Shown piece by piece: positions 52,280 to 61,557 of a stretch of 64,000 nt of DNA. The DNA is from Bacillota bacterium. GTDB taxonomy: Bacteria > Bacillota > Clostridia > Lachnospirales > Lachnospiraceae. The DNA lies in NCBI GenBank assembly GCA_023407575.1, contig JAEYLX010000027.1, positions 62,001-126,000 on the forward strand, read 5' to 3'. Position 1 is the stretch's first letter, and each line of letters begins with the position of its first letter. Below the pieces are notes generated by a model that was not told the origin of the DNA, did not search any database, and was given only the letters and a program-made list of their open reading frames with translations. Position numbers and translations under genes: made by a program.

Positions 52280-53212
52280 ATGGGAGAAAAAACAGGTTTT
52301 TTCAGCAAATTAGTACAAGGACTATCTAAGACAAGAAACAGTATTGCGAATGGTATTGATGCTATTTTTAGCGGTTTTTCCAGTATTGATGATGACTTTT
52401 ATGAGGAACTAGAAGAAGTTTTAATCATGGCTGATCTAGGCATTAACACTACTACAAAAATAATAGAAAACCTAAGAATGAAGGTAAAAGAAAATAAGAT
52501 TAAGGATCCAGGTGAATGCAGACAGCTGCTCATTAATAGTATGAGGGAGCAGATGCAGCTTGAAGATAATGCCTATGAATTCGAGAATCGTAAGTCAGTG
52601 GTATTGTTAATTGGAGTTAATGGTGTTGGTAAAACAACCTCAGTTGGAAAATTAGCAGGACAATTGAAAGATAAAGGTAAAAAGGTTATGGTTGCAGCTG
52701 CAGATACTTTCCGTGCTGCTGCAATTGAACAGCTGACCGAATGGGCGCACCGTGCTAATGTTGAAATCATTGCACAGAAAGAAGGCTCTGATCCTGCGGC
52801 AGTTATCTACGATGCAGTTACCTCTGCAAAAGCAAGAAATACAGATGTTTTACTTTGTGATACCGCTGGTCGACTCCATAATAAGAAAAATCTCATGGAG
52901 GAGTTAAAGAAGATTAATCGTGTCATTGAAAGAGAGTATCCAGAGGCATTCAGGGAAACTCTGGTAGTACTAGATGGTACAACAGGTCAGAATGCCCTCG
53001 CTCAAGCGAAGGAATTTAATGAAGTAGCGGAAATAACAGGAATCGTATTGACAAAGCTTGACGGTACGGCCAAGGGTGGTATTGCCATTGCAATACAATC
53101 TGAACTTGGAATTCCTGTAAAATATATTGGGATTGGCGAGAAGATTGATGACCTTCAGAAGTTTAATGCTGAAGATTTCATAAATGCGTTATTTCAAAAG
53201 AACGTAGGATAA
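52280..53212 (+). CDS. ftsY: Signal recognition particle receptor FtsY
   Basis: FtsY is the membrane-bound GTPase receptor that takes ribosome-nascent chains from Ffh to the translocon. The 310-residue protein has a short N domain, the G1 motif GVNGVGKTTSVGKLA near residue 108, DTFRAAAIEQL, the G3 motif DTAGRLHNK near 195, TKLDGTAKGG near 256 and the final GIGEKIDDLQKFN. The acidic N-terminal extension of enterobacterial FtsY is absent, as in most Firmicutes. The ATG at 52280 follows GGGAGG. Its partner Ffh is encoded at 62 kb. Confidence 0.95.
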   Translation: MGEKTGFFSKLVQGLSKTRNSIANGIDAIFSGFSSIDDDFYEELEEVLIMADLGINTTTKIIENLRMKVKENKIKDPGECRQLLINSMREQMQLEDNAYEFENRKSVVLLIGVNGVGKTTSVGKLAGQLKDKGKKVMVAAADTFRAAAIEQLTEWAHRANVEIIAQKEGSDPAAVIYDAVTSAKARNTDVLLCDTAGRLHNKKNLMEELKKINRVIEREYPEAFRETLVVLDGTTGQNALAQAKEFNEVAEITGIVLTKLDGTAKGGIAIAIQSELGIPVKYIGIGEKIDDLQKFNAEDFINALFQKNVG

Positions 53213-53262
53213 GCTTTATATTAAAGTGCTGTAAGCAGTGCACAAACTGGGAGGAAAATACC

Positions 53263-54480
53263 ATGATGACGTTGGATAAGTTTGAGGAAGCATCAGAAGA
53301 AGTCAAAAAAGTAACCTTGCGAACTGAGTTGGTATATAGCGGCTATTTTTCAGAGCAATCGGGTAACAAAGTATACCTAAAGCCAGAAAATATGCAATTT
53401 ACCGGTGCGTATAAACTGCGTGGTGCTTTTTACAAAATAAGCAGCTTAACTAAGGAAGAAAGAGATAGAGGCTTAATTACTGCTTCCGCGGGTAATCATG
53501 CACAAGGCGTTGCTTACGCTGCAAATTACTACAAATCAAAAGCAATCATTGTTATGCCGTCTACCACACCTCTGATTAAAGTGAATAGAACAAAGAGCTA
53601 TGGGGCTGAGGTTATCTTGTATGGGGACGTATATGATGAATCTTGTCAATATGCTCTTAAGCTGGCAGAAGAGAAGGGATATACTTTTATTCATCCTTTT
53701 AACGATGAGATAGTTGCCACTGGCCAAGGTACTATTGCAATGGAAATATTCAAGGATCTCCCGACTGTGGATATTATTCTGGCTCCAGTAGGCGGTGGCG
53801 GTTTACTTGCTGGTGTAGCCACTTTAGCAAAGATGTTGAATCCTAACGTTAAAGTAATTGGAGTTGAACCCGCAGGGGCTGCCTGTATGAAGGCTTCATT
53901 AAAAGCTGGACATGTTGTTACCCTTCCTAACATTGATACTATCGCAGATGGTACTGCAGTAAAGACTCCTGGAGATAAAATTTTTCCTTATATAGAGAAA
54001 TATGTTGATGATATCATTACTGTAGAAGATCATGAACTCATCGTTAATTTCTTGGATATAATTGAAAATCATAAAATGGTGGTTGAAAATTCAGGACTAC
54101 TTACAGTTGCCGCATTAAAATATCTGAATTGTAAGGATAAAAAAGTAGTGTCTATCTTAAGCGGCGGCAATATGGATATTATAACTGTTTCCTCCGTTGT
54201 TCAGCATGGTTTAATACAAAGAGGTCGTGTATTTACCGTTTCGGTACTTCTTCCGGATAGACCGGGTGAATTGGTAAATGTAGCAAGTATCATAGCACAA
54301 GCACGTGGTAATGTAATTCGCCTTGATCACAATCAGTTTGTCAGCATTAACCGTAACAGTGCTGTGGAACTTACCATTACAATGGAAACCTTTGGACATG
54401 AGCACAAAGAGGAAATTATGCAAGCGCTGATTCAGCATGGTTATAATCCTAAAATGTGTACACCTAGTAAGCTGTATTAA
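53263..54480 (+). CDS. ilvA: Threonine ammonia-lyase (threonine dehydratase)
   Basis: This PLP enzyme deaminates threonine to 2-oxobutanoate, feeding isoleucine synthesis or threonine fermentation. The 405-residue protein has the PLP lysine in FTGAYKLRGAFYKI near residue 50, ASAGNHAQGVAYAA, the phosphate-binding VGGGGLLAGVA near 178 and a single C-terminal ACT-like domain (about 325-400, VSVLLPDRPGELVNVA). One ACT domain places it nearer the catabolic or short IlvA types. The ATG at 53263 follows GGGAGG by eight bases. It follows ftsY after 50 bases without a terminator. Confidence 0.92.
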   Translation: MMTLDKFEEASEEVKKVTLRTELVYSGYFSEQSGNKVYLKPENMQFTGAYKLRGAFYKISSLTKEERDRGLITASAGNHAQGVAYAANYYKSKAIIVMPSTTPLIKVNRTKSYGAEVILYGDVYDESCQYALKLAEEKGYTFIHPFNDEIVATGQGTIAMEIFKDLPTVDIILAPVGGGGLLAGVATLAKMLNPNVKVIGVEPAGAACMKASLKAGHVVTLPNIDTIADGTAVKTPGDKIFPYIEKYVDDIITVEDHELIVNFLDIIENHKMVVENSGLLTVAALKYLNCKDKKVVSILSGGNMDIITVSSVVQHGLIQRGRVFTVSVLLPDRPGELVNVASIIAQARGNVIRLDHNQFVSINRNSAVELTITMETFGHEHKEEIMQALIQHGYNPKMCTPSKLY

Positions 54481-55049
54481 TAGCGATAAATCAAAGCCAA
54501 TGTAGATGCACAAAAAATTAGTGTGAGACAATACATAATTAACAAAAGAAGAATATATAACATTTCAAAAACATAACCGTTTGTAGATTAGATATAGATC
54601 AGTTGAAAAATATCGTGATTATGACGGGAGTGTTACCTATTTACAGAATATAGAGCAATAGCTATAATAAGAATAGCTCTATATTCTGTAGTATGAATCC
54701 TTCTTTATCTAAATTAACTTTATGATATTCTTAAAATTCCACTTCGTATACTAAACCCCTCTGATTTTTATAAATTCATTATTTTTTTGCATTGAGGACA
54801 TCCGATGTTCCATGATGATATTATCTTTTATATATGAAAGAAAATGGACTTAACCAGTTAAGAAACGTCAGGAATAGTTAGGAAGATTACTTAGATGAAT
54901 AGTATACCATGAATACTATGATTATAAGGCGGTGTATTAATATAAATTGCAGAAAGGGGGTCATAAATGAAGTCACAGAATTTGGCTTAAAGCAGGGTTA
55001 GCTCGCAAGGTAAAGAAAAATGTGCTGCAATTAAAAGTAAGGATATGTA
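54481..55049. other. Long intergenic region between ilvA and the recA promoter
   Basis: No gene of normal size was seen. A perfect 15-bp inverted repeat, TACAGAATATAGAGC (54642-54656) with GCTCTATATTCTGTA (54676-54690), lies in the middle and lacks a T-run. Near the end, AAAGGGGG (54953-54960) is well placed before a seven-codon ORF (MKSQNLA, 54967-54990), which may be a remnant or a mini-ORF. The rest is AT-rich with no clear signals. Confidence 0.45.
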
Positions 55050-55078
55050 TTGACATTAATATTAAAATAAGTTAAGAT
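55050..55078 (+). promoter_or_regulatory. Sigma-A promoter for recA
   Basis: TTGACA (55050-55055) and TAAGAT (55073-55078) have a 17-bp spacer. Transcription should start near 55085, next to the SOS box. Confidence 0.7.
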
Positions 55079-55085
55079 GTATGAA

Positions 55086-55099
55086 AGAACATTAGTTCG
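55086..55099 (+). promoter_or_regulatory. LexA (DinR) SOS box of recA
   Basis: AGAACATTAGTTCG contains the Gram-positive LexA core GAAC-N4-GTTC (55087-55098). It overlaps the expected transcription start of recA, so LexA binding would block transcription until DNA damage. Confidence 0.75.
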
Positions 55100-55136
55100 T
55101 GTTTTAAATAGGAAACTTGAAAAAGGGAGATTAATT

Positions 55137-56171
55137 ATGGCAAAGGACGATAAAATTAGAGCATTGGAATCTGCTTTGGCGCAGATAGAAAAGCAATATG
55201 GTAAAGGTTCTATTATGAAGCTGGGCGATACAAATGCTAATATGAATATTGAGACTGTACCTACTGGATCAATTAGCCTTGACGTTGCACTTGGTCTGGG
55301 TGGAGTTCCTAAGGGAAGAATATTAGAAATCTATGGTCCGGAATCCAGTGGTAAGACTACCGTGGCTTTACATATGGTTGCAGAAGTACAAAAAAGAGGT
55401 GGAATTGCTGGCTTTATTGATGCAGAACATGCGTTAGATCCTGTATATGCAAAGAATATCGGTGTTGATATCGATAATTTATATATTTCACAACCAGATA
55501 ACGGAGAACAGGCATTAGAGATTACAGAAACGATGGTTCGTTCCGGTGCTGTTGATATTGTTATCATTGACTCTGTTGCAGCATTAGTACCAAAAGCTGA
55601 AATTGACGGTGAGATGGGTGATTCACACGTTGGTCTCCAAGCAAGACTTATGTCACAGGCACTCCGTAAGTTGACTGCTGTAATTAGCAAATCCAATTGT
55701 ATTGTATTATTCATTAATCAGCTTCGTGAAAAGGTTGGTATAATGTTCGGTAATCCAGAGACTACAACTGGTGGACGAGCTTTGAAATTCTACTCTACTG
55801 TTCGAATGGATGTAAGAAGAATCGAATCCTTAAAGCAAGGTGGAGAAGTGGTTGGTAATAGAACTAGAATTAAAGTAGTTAAGAATAAAATAGCACCTCC
55901 TTTTAAAGAAGCAGAATTTGATATTATGTTCGGTAAGGGTATCTCAAAAGAGGGTGATGTTTTAGATTTAGCTGCTGACAGCGGTATTGTCAATAAGAGT
56001 GGTGCATGGTATGCGTACAATGATGCAAAGATTGGTCAAGGACGTGAGAATGCAAAGCAGTACTTAGTTGATAATCCACAAGCTTATGCAGAGATAGAAG
56101 AAAAGGTTAGAATTAAGTATTCCTTAACAACTGCAAAGAATTATACCGAAGGTTTAGAACAGAAAGAATAA
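55137..56171 (+). CDS. recA: Recombinase RecA
   Basis: RecA forms filaments on single-stranded DNA, drives homologous recombination and triggers LexA self-cleavage. The 344-residue protein has the Walker A GPESSGKTTVALH near residue 65, VIIDSVAALVPKAEIDGEMG near 140, the loop FINQLREKVGIMFGNPETTTGG and a short C-terminal tail. The start at 55137 is chosen because AAAGGGAG is seven bases upstream; the in-frame ATG at 55080 lies at the promoter and SOS box and cannot be used. A large terminator follows, then recX. Confidence 0.97.
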   Translation: MAKDDKIRALESALAQIEKQYGKGSIMKLGDTNANMNIETVPTGSISLDVALGLGGVPKGRILEIYGPESSGKTTVALHMVAEVQKRGGIAGFIDAEHALDPVYAKNIGVDIDNLYISQPDNGEQALEITETMVRSGAVDIVIIDSVAALVPKAEIDGEMGDSHVGLQARLMSQALRKLTAVISKSNCIVLFINQLREKVGIMFGNPETTTGGRALKFYSTVRMDVRRIESLKQGGEVVGNRTRIKVVKNKIAPPFKEAEFDIMFGKGISKEGDVLDLAADSGIVNKSGAWYAYNDAKIGQGRENAKQYLVDNPQAYAEIEEKVRIKYSLTTAKNYTEGLEQKE

Positions 56172-56207
56172 TTTCTTGATACGGTGAATAAATTAAGAAT
56201 AAGATTT

Positions 56208-56283
56208 TGGCTGTCCAATAGGGGATTTTGGGGGACTCATCGTTCAGAGTTCACAACCAATCCTGTTATTGGGCAGCTTTTTA
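56208..56283 (+). terminator. Terminator after recA
   Basis: GGCTGTCCAATAGGGGATT (56209-56227) pairs with AATCCTGTTATTGGGCAGC (56259-56277), with a few mismatches, followed by TTTTT. The 31-base loop is long, and read-through into recX is possible. Confidence 0.65.
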
Positions 56284-56399
56284 TAATTTATTTGAATTTA
56301 ATAGTTATATTATTATAAAATAGAGTGATAATACAACGAAAGTAACGAATGCACTCATATAGATTGCATTAACTGCTATTTGGAAAAGGAGAGACCCTA

Positions 56400-57029
56400 A
56401 TGATAGTAACGGAACTAAAGGAACTTGAAAAATCTAAGCTAAAGGTTTATTTGGATGGAGAGGTTGCTTTTATACTATATAATTCTGATTTAAAAAGTAT
56501 AGCGCTAAGGGTAGGAGAAGAACTTTCAACTGCTACCTACGAGGAAATCATTAATCAGACCATCTACCCAAGAGCGATACAAAAGGCATTAGCAATCTTA
56601 AAATTTAAAGACCGAACAGAGCAAGAGATTCAAAGAAAGCTGAAAGAAGTAGATTACCCAGAAGAGGTAATTGTAAGAGTAATAGGTTATATGAAGGAAT
56701 ATGGATATCTGAATGATGAGAGATTTACTTCTCTCTATGTGAAGAGTAGAAAATCTACAAAGAGTAAACTATTTATTAAATCAGAATTGTTGCAGAAAGG
56801 CTTAGACAAATGTGTGATTGATGAAGTGCTGGAAACAGAATACAGCGAAGAACTGGAAGAGGATGCTGAACGATTAGCAATTCGAAAAGCAATCAATAAG
56901 AAAACAAAAACACCGCAACTTCTTACCTTTGAAGAAAAGCAAAAACTAATAGCTAGTTTATTTCGCAAAGGATTTGATATTAATAAAATAAAAAAAGAAT
57001 TAAATAGTAAGGAAGATTACCTAGCATAA
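56400..57029 (+). CDS. recX: Regulatory protein RecX
   Basis: RecX binds RecA filaments and limits their activity. The 209-residue, very charged protein has three helical repeats and the family blocks ALAILKFKDRTEQEIQRKL near residue 63, YPEEVIVRVIGYMKEYGYLND near 88 and FTSLYVKSRKS. Its place behind recA is the usual one. The ATG at 56400 follows AAAGGAGAG. Confidence 0.9.
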   Translation: MIVTELKELEKSKLKVYLDGEVAFILYNSDLKSIALRVGEELSTATYEEIINQTIYPRAIQKALAILKFKDRTEQEIQRKLKEVDYPEEVIVRVIGYMKEYGYLNDERFTSLYVKSRKSTKSKLFIKSELLQKGLDKCVIDEVLETEYSEELEEDAERLAIRKAINKKTKTPQLLTFEEKQKLIASLFRKGFDINKIKKELNSKEDYLA

Positions 57030-57137
57030 AAATGCCTGACAATTAGAATTGGTCCTTGCCTTTTTCAGGTAAATATAATAGAATTTATATTGGCGAAGAA
57101 TTGTTTATTACTAACTATAAAAAGTGGAGGGCTGAAA

Positions 57138-58574
57138 ATGGGCAATACAGCACAACTGTCAGCAAGAGAAAGAATTATATCTTTGCTTGACGATAACAGT
57201 TTTGTTGAAGTCGGCGCTTTCGTGACGAAAAGAAGTACAGACTTTAATTTAAAGCAAATGGAGACCCCGGCAGATGGAGTTATTACTGGATATGGTCTGA
57301 TTGAAGGAAATCCGGTATATGTTTATAGTCAGGATTCCGATTCCATTGGTGGTTCCGTTGGTGAAATGCATGCAAAGAAAATCACTAATCTCTATGATTT
57401 GGCACTAAAAGTTGGAGCTCCAGTAATCGGTCTCATTGATTCTACTGGTATTCGTTTGCAGGAGGCGACGGATGCATTACATGGATTTGGAGAGATTTTT
57501 TTAAAAAAGACATTAGCCTCTGGAGTGATTCCGCAAATCACAGCAGTATTCGGTAATTGTGGTGGCGGATTAGCAGTTTTAGCTTCTTTGAGTGATTTTA
57601 CTCTAATGGAAGCAACACAAGCTAGGTTATTTGTGAATTCCCCTAATGCCCTACTTAGTAACAATAAGGAAAAACTTGATACTGCGAAAGCAGAATTTCA
57701 AGCAAGTTCAGGTTTGGTAGATTACGTAGGAGATACCGAGGATGATGTACTTGGTCAAATACGTAAACTAATAACCTTGTTACCTTCAAATAATGAAGCA
57801 GATACAGCTTTTAGCTCATCCAAGGATGATTTAAACAGACTGCTTTCTGGTTTTACTAACGAATTAAAAGATACAAAAAAAGCTTTACTCTCAATCTCGG
57901 ATAGCAATGAATTCTTTGAAGTGAAAACGGAATATGCAAAAGAGATGATAACTGGTTTTCTCCGTCTGAATGGTGTGACGGTAGGAGCTATTGCGAATAG
58001 ATTAGAGGTATCGGATAATTTAGGCAAGGTAGTAGAACACTTTGATGGCGCACTTACAACCGCTGGATGTTATAAAGCACAAAGCTTTATTACTATATGT
58101 GATGCCTTTCATATTCCGATTTTAACTCTTACAAATGTTACAGGCTACAAATCAACTGTTGAAGAAGAAAAGAATATAGCAATTGCTTGCGGTAAATTAA
58201 CCCATGCATTTGCAAATGCAACGGTTCCAAAGGTAAATTTAATAATTGGGAAAGCCTATGGAACAGCATATGTATCAATGAATTCAAAACACATAGGAGC
58301 AGATTTTGTATTTGCATTGCCTAGTGCAGAAATTGGTATGATGGATTCCGTGCTGGCTTCTCAAATTATGTATCCTGGTGAATCACTTGAAGTACAACAG
58401 GATAAAGCAGAAGAATATGCTTCGATTCAATCCAGTGCGCAGGCAGCTGCAAAACGTGGTTATGTTGATGCAATCATAGAACCAGAAGATGCACGCAAAC
58501 ATATCATTTATGCTTTTGAAATGCTTGCTACAAAAAGAGAATTGAGACCTTCAAAAAAACACGGTACTAAATAA
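57138..58574 (+). CDS. Biotin-dependent carboxyltransferase subunit (MmdA/transcarboxylase 12S-like)
   Basis: The 478-residue protein is an acyl-CoA carboxyltransferase of the PccB/MmdA type, with a crotonase-like double domain. It has TPADGVITGYGLIEG, IGLIDSTGIRLQEA, the oxyanion loop GNCGGGLAVLASLSDF near residue 141 and a second GKAYGTAYVSMNSK near 378. It moves CO2 between biotin and an acyl-CoA, probably propionyl/methylmalonyl-CoA or acetyl-CoA. The start at 57138 follows GGAGG by seven bases; the codon at 57090 does not. Genes for OadG, a biotin carrier and an OadA-like subunit follow. Confidence 0.85.
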   Translation: MGNTAQLSARERIISLLDDNSFVEVGAFVTKRSTDFNLKQMETPADGVITGYGLIEGNPVYVYSQDSDSIGGSVGEMHAKKITNLYDLALKVGAPVIGLIDSTGIRLQEATDALHGFGEIFLKKTLASGVIPQITAVFGNCGGGLAVLASLSDFTLMEATQARLFVNSPNALLSNNKEKLDTAKAEFQASSGLVDYVGDTEDDVLGQIRKLITLLPSNNEADTAFSSSKDDLNRLLSGFTNELKDTKKALLSISDSNEFFEVKTEYAKEMITGFLRLNGVTVGAIANRLEVSDNLGKVVEHFDGALTTAGCYKAQSFITICDAFHIPILTLTNVTGYKSTVEEEKNIAIACGKLTHAFANATVPKVNLIIGKAYGTAYVSMNSKHIGADFVFALPSAEIGMMDSVLASQIMYPGESLEVQQDKAEEYASIQSSAQAAAKRGYVDAIIEPEDARKHIIYAFEMLATKRELRPSKKHGTK

Positions 58575-58616
58575 TATGACATTAGACGTCGATTTTAGCG
58601 GCAGATTGGAGGTATC

Positions 58617-58985
58617 ATGATTACATTATTAAGTCAAACAATACATCTCTCAAGTAATTTCAATAACTTAAGTGATTATATAAATATAAATAATTTATTT
58701 ATTGCAGTGGTTGTATTAGCCTTTATTATTCTGATCATGTGTGTTACTTACTTTGTTAGTATCAAACCTAATTTAAATCAGAATACTTCTGGTGCAACAA
58801 ACGTTGGAACGAAGGATCTATCGAGTACAAAAGGTATGGAAGGTAAGAACTTAGTTGGCGACAGCGAACTTGTAGCGGTAATAACAGCAGCTATTTATGC
58901 TTCCATGGGTGATGAAGTACCGGCTGGTGGCTTTGTCGTTCGTTCAATTCACAGAACCAATCAAAAAAAATGGATGAACCCTTAA
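58617..58985 (+). CDS. oadG: OadG-family small membrane subunit
   Basis: The 122-residue protein has one transmembrane helix (FIAVVVLAFIILIMCVTYFV, about residues 29-48) and the C-terminal part LVAVITAAIYASMGDE ending in a basic VVRSIHRTNQKKW, as in gamma/delta subunits of sodium-pumping decarboxylases. These subunits tie the carboxyltransferase to the membrane subunit. GGAGG lies six bases before the ATG. A beta subunit, the sodium channel part, is not in the cluster. Confidence 0.8.
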   Translation: MITLLSQTIHLSSNFNNLSDYININNLFIAVVVLAFIILIMCVTYFVSIKPNLNQNTSGATNVGTKDLSSTKGMEGKNLVGDSELVAVITAAIYASMGDEVPAGGFVVRSIHRTNQKKWMNP

Positions 58986-59084
58986 TTATAATATAAAGTA
59001 TCGAAAGAGCTGATCTTCTCTAGAAGATATCTTTCATTTACTGAAACAAAGCACTTACGGTGTTTATCACAAGGAGGATTTATA

Positions 59085-59489
59085 ATGAAATATTATACGA
59101 TTACCGTTAACGGAAATACTTATAATGTTAGTGTCGAGGAGGGTATTGCAGCACCAGCTACAACACCTGCTGTGGCACCTGTTGCAGCAGCACCAGTTCC
59201 CCAAACAGTAGCAGCGCCAACAGCTGCGCCGGCTCCAGAGGCACCAGCAGCATCTGCAACTGTTGGTAGTGCTGGTAGTGTTAAAGTTGCTGCACCTATG
59301 CCAGGAAAGATCATATCAACCAAAGCTGGTATTGGTCAATCTGTGAAGAAGGGTGAAGTAATTCTTATTCTTGAAGCAATGAAAATGGAAAATGAAATTG
59401 TAGCTCCACAGGATGGTACCGTAGCAAGCATTGATGTATCTGCTGGAGATACTGTTGAAGCAGGTACAGTTCTTGCGACTTTAAACTAA
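59085..59489 (+). CDS. Biotin carrier subunit
   Basis: The 134-residue protein has a short N-terminal beta stretch (YYTITVNGNTYNVSVEE), an Ala/Pro-rich flexible linker (about 20-65) and a C-terminal biotinyl domain with the modified lysine in EAMKMENEI near residue 100. It carries CO2 between the carboxyltransferase subunits. GGAGG precedes the ATG by nine bases. It resembles the 1.3S subunit of transcarboxylase and MmdC. Confidence 0.9.
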   Translation: MKYYTITVNGNTYNVSVEEGIAAPATTPAVAPVAAAPVPQTVAAPTAAPAPEAPAASATVGSAGSVKVAAPMPGKIISTKAGIGQSVKKGEVILILEAMKMENEIVAPQDGTVASIDVSAGDTVEAGTVLATLN

Positions 59490-59523
59490 TCGCTGTATTC
59501 AAATAATTACAGGAGGTAGAGTA

Positions 59524-60936
59524 ATGTCAGAACAGATAAAAAGACCGGTTAAAATAACTGAAACTATATTAAGAGATGCTCACCAATCCTTGATTGCAAC
59601 TAGAATGTTAACAGAAGAGATGCTACCCATTCTAGAAGTCATGGATAAAGTAGGTTATCATGCAGTGGAATGTTGGGGTGGTGCTACCTTTGATGCGTCC
59701 CTGCGTTTCCTTAAGGAAGATCCTTGGGATAGACTTAGAAAATTAAGAAAAGGTTTTAAAAATACAAAACTACAGATGCTTTTTCGTGGTCAAAATATTT
59801 TGGGATATCGTCACTATGCTGACGATGTTGTAGAATATTTTGTACAGAAATCCATTGCCAATGGAATTGATATCATTCGTATTTTTGATGCGTTAAATGA
59901 CATTCGTAACTTGGAATGTGCTGTAAATGCAACGAATAAAGAAAATGGTCATGCGCAGGTTGCGATATCCTATACGTTAGGAGATGCTTACACACATGAA
60001 TATTATGTTGACCTTGCTAAAAGAATTGAAGCACTGGGAGCTTCCTCCATCTGTGTTAAGGATATGGCAGGATTACTTGTTCCTTATGAAGCAACTGAAC
60101 TTGTAGGTGCTTTAAAATCTGCTATTAGCATTCCAATTGATATTCATACACACTATACCAGTGGCGTTGGTGGCATGACTTATCTTAAGGCAGTAGAAGC
60201 AGGTTGTGATATTATTGATACGGCAATTTCAGCTTTTGCAATGGGTACCAGTCAGCCTGCAACCGAGGTTATGGTTGAAACCTTTAAAGGAACACCATAC
60301 GATACCGGCTTTGATCAGAATTTATTAGCAGAGGTTGCTGATTATTTCCGTCCTATCCGTGACAAAGCATTGGACAGCGGATTATTAAACCCTAAGGTTA
60401 TGGGAGTTGATATCAAGACCTTATTATATCAGGTACCGGGTGGTATGTTATCCAACTTAGTATCACAGTTAAAAGAAGCCAATCAGGAAGATAAATACTA
60501 TGAAGTGTTAAAAGAAGTACCGAGAGTGCGTAAGGACTTTGGTGACCCACCGCTTGTAACACCTTCCAGTCAGATTGTAGGAACCCAAGCTGTACTCAAT
60601 GTTATTGCAGGTGAAAGATATAAGATGGTTACCAAGGAAACAAAGGCAATGTTAGCTGGTGAATATGGCCAGACCGTAAAACCTTTTGATGCCGAGATTC
60701 AGAAAAAGGTTATTGGCGATAGAGAACCGATTACCTGCAGACCAGCAGATTTGCTTGAACCAGAGCTTCAGAAAATCGAAGCAGAAATAACACAATGGAA
60801 ACAACAAGAGGAAGACGTATTATCCTATGCATTATTTCCACAGGTAGCGCTGGATTACTTTAAGTATCGCCAGGCACAACAGACGGGTGTTGATGTAACC
60901 GCAGCAGACAAGGCAAATATGGCCTACCCGGTATAA
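59524..60936 (+). CDS. oadA: Oxaloacetate decarboxylase alpha/pyruvate carboxylase B-like subunit (5S type)
   Basis: The 470-residue protein carries the pyruvate carboxyltransferase domain with TILRDAHQSLIATRM near residue 14, VECWGGATFDASLRFL, the metal-binding IHTHYTSGVGGMTYLKA near 206 and a C-terminal conserved carboxylase domain. It lacks a fused biotin domain, which is encoded by the gene just upstream. It moves CO2 between oxaloacetate/pyruvate and biotin. AGGAGG precedes the ATG by about six bases. A terminator ends the unit. Confidence 0.9.
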   Translation: MSEQIKRPVKITETILRDAHQSLIATRMLTEEMLPILEVMDKVGYHAVECWGGATFDASLRFLKEDPWDRLRKLRKGFKNTKLQMLFRGQNILGYRHYADDVVEYFVQKSIANGIDIIRIFDALNDIRNLECAVNATNKENGHAQVAISYTLGDAYTHEYYVDLAKRIEALGASSICVKDMAGLLVPYEATELVGALKSAISIPIDIHTHYTSGVGGMTYLKAVEAGCDIIDTAISAFAMGTSQPATEVMVETFKGTPYDTGFDQNLLAEVADYFRPIRDKALDSGLLNPKVMGVDIKTLLYQVPGGMLSNLVSQLKEANQEDKYYEVLKEVPRVRKDFGDPPLVTPSSQIVGTQAVLNVIAGERYKMVTKETKAMLAGEYGQTVKPFDAEIQKKVIGDREPITCRPADLLEPELQKIEAEITQWKQQEEDVLSYALFPQVALDYFKYRQAQQTGVDVTAADKANMAYPV

Positions 60937-60964
60937 TTATAATTTTATATAGAACATGATAATA

Positions 60965-61014
60965 AGAGCCATTTGATTATATCCTTAAAAGGGACGTAAT
61001 TGAATGGCTTTTCC
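60965..61014 (+). terminator. Rho-independent terminator after the carboxyltransferase cluster
   Basis: AGCCATT (60967-60973) pairs with AATGGCT (61003-61009), with further pairs inside (ATTA, TCC), followed by a short T-run TTTTCC. Read from the other side it may also serve the converging gene. Confidence 0.6.
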
Positions 61015-61037
61015 TTAGTATACATAAATCAATTTGA

Positions 61038-61400
61038 TTAAGCTTTAACTTTTTTAACCTTTGAATATGAATGTTTCTTTCTTTTTTTATAACGGTAGAT
61101 ATCAAATATAAGATTTAGTAAAGCTAATGCAATTATAGGAAAGAATAAAGGATCAATAGGTTGATACCCTATTAATAGATTTTCAATTAATAAAAATAAA
61201 ATTATGACAATATAAAAAATCCCCCTAACTAGGTTAAATATAATCCTGAATAAGCTAGGTTTGTACAGGTCAAGTAAATCTTCACCCGTGTTTTCCAAAC
61301 TTCGAAATACTTTTAGCTTATATTCCTCCAAATCAGCATGGCAATTTTGACAATCTCGGTAGCCAGTACTCGTTTCTTTTTTACAATGTGGACAAACCAT
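61038..61400 (-). CDS. Zinc-ribbon membrane protein, function unknown
   Basis: The 120-residue protein starts with a zinc ribbon (VCPHCKKE and DCQNCHAD, two CxxC pairs) and then has two transmembrane segments at about residues 55-75 and 82-100. A very basic tail follows (YKKRKKHSYSKVKKVK). I chose the ATG at 61400 because GAGGGGG is just upstream; the codon at 61415 is a TTG inside that site. The family is not known to me. It stands alone on the minus strand between the carboxyltransferase cluster and the SRP operon. Confidence 0.65.
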   Translation of the reverse strand: MVCPHCKKETSTGYRDCQNCHADLEEYKLKVFRSLENTGEDLLDLYKPSLFRIIFNLVRGIFYIVIILFLLIENLLIGYQPIDPLFFPIIALALLNLIFDIYRYKKRKKHSYSKVKKVKA

Positions 61401-61524
61401 ATTTTTCCCCCTCAAATTGGCATATAGAAATTATATAACATAATCTTCCATATTTCTATATTCTTTTATTTCGAACCAACAGGATTATTTGCATAATTCA
61501 ATGATAAATTTATGTAAGAATCTA

Positions 61525-61553
61525 TTGACAACAAGGCAATTATTCGTTATACT
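61525..61553 (+). promoter_or_regulatory. Sigma-A promoter of the ylxM-ffh operon
   Basis: TTGACA (61525-61530) and TATACT (61548-61553) have a 17-bp spacer, an excellent match. Confidence 0.75.
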
Positions 61554-61557
61554 TGCA

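Noticed and set aside
54967..54990. Seven-codon ORF MKSQNLA called as a gene
   Set aside because: Despite a good Shine-Dalgarno it is too short to support as a gene from sequence alone; it is kept only as an observation on the gap.
55331..55714. Minus-strand open frame of 127 codons inside recA
   Set aside because: It is antisense to a certain gene, has no Shine-Dalgarno and its composition mirrors recA.
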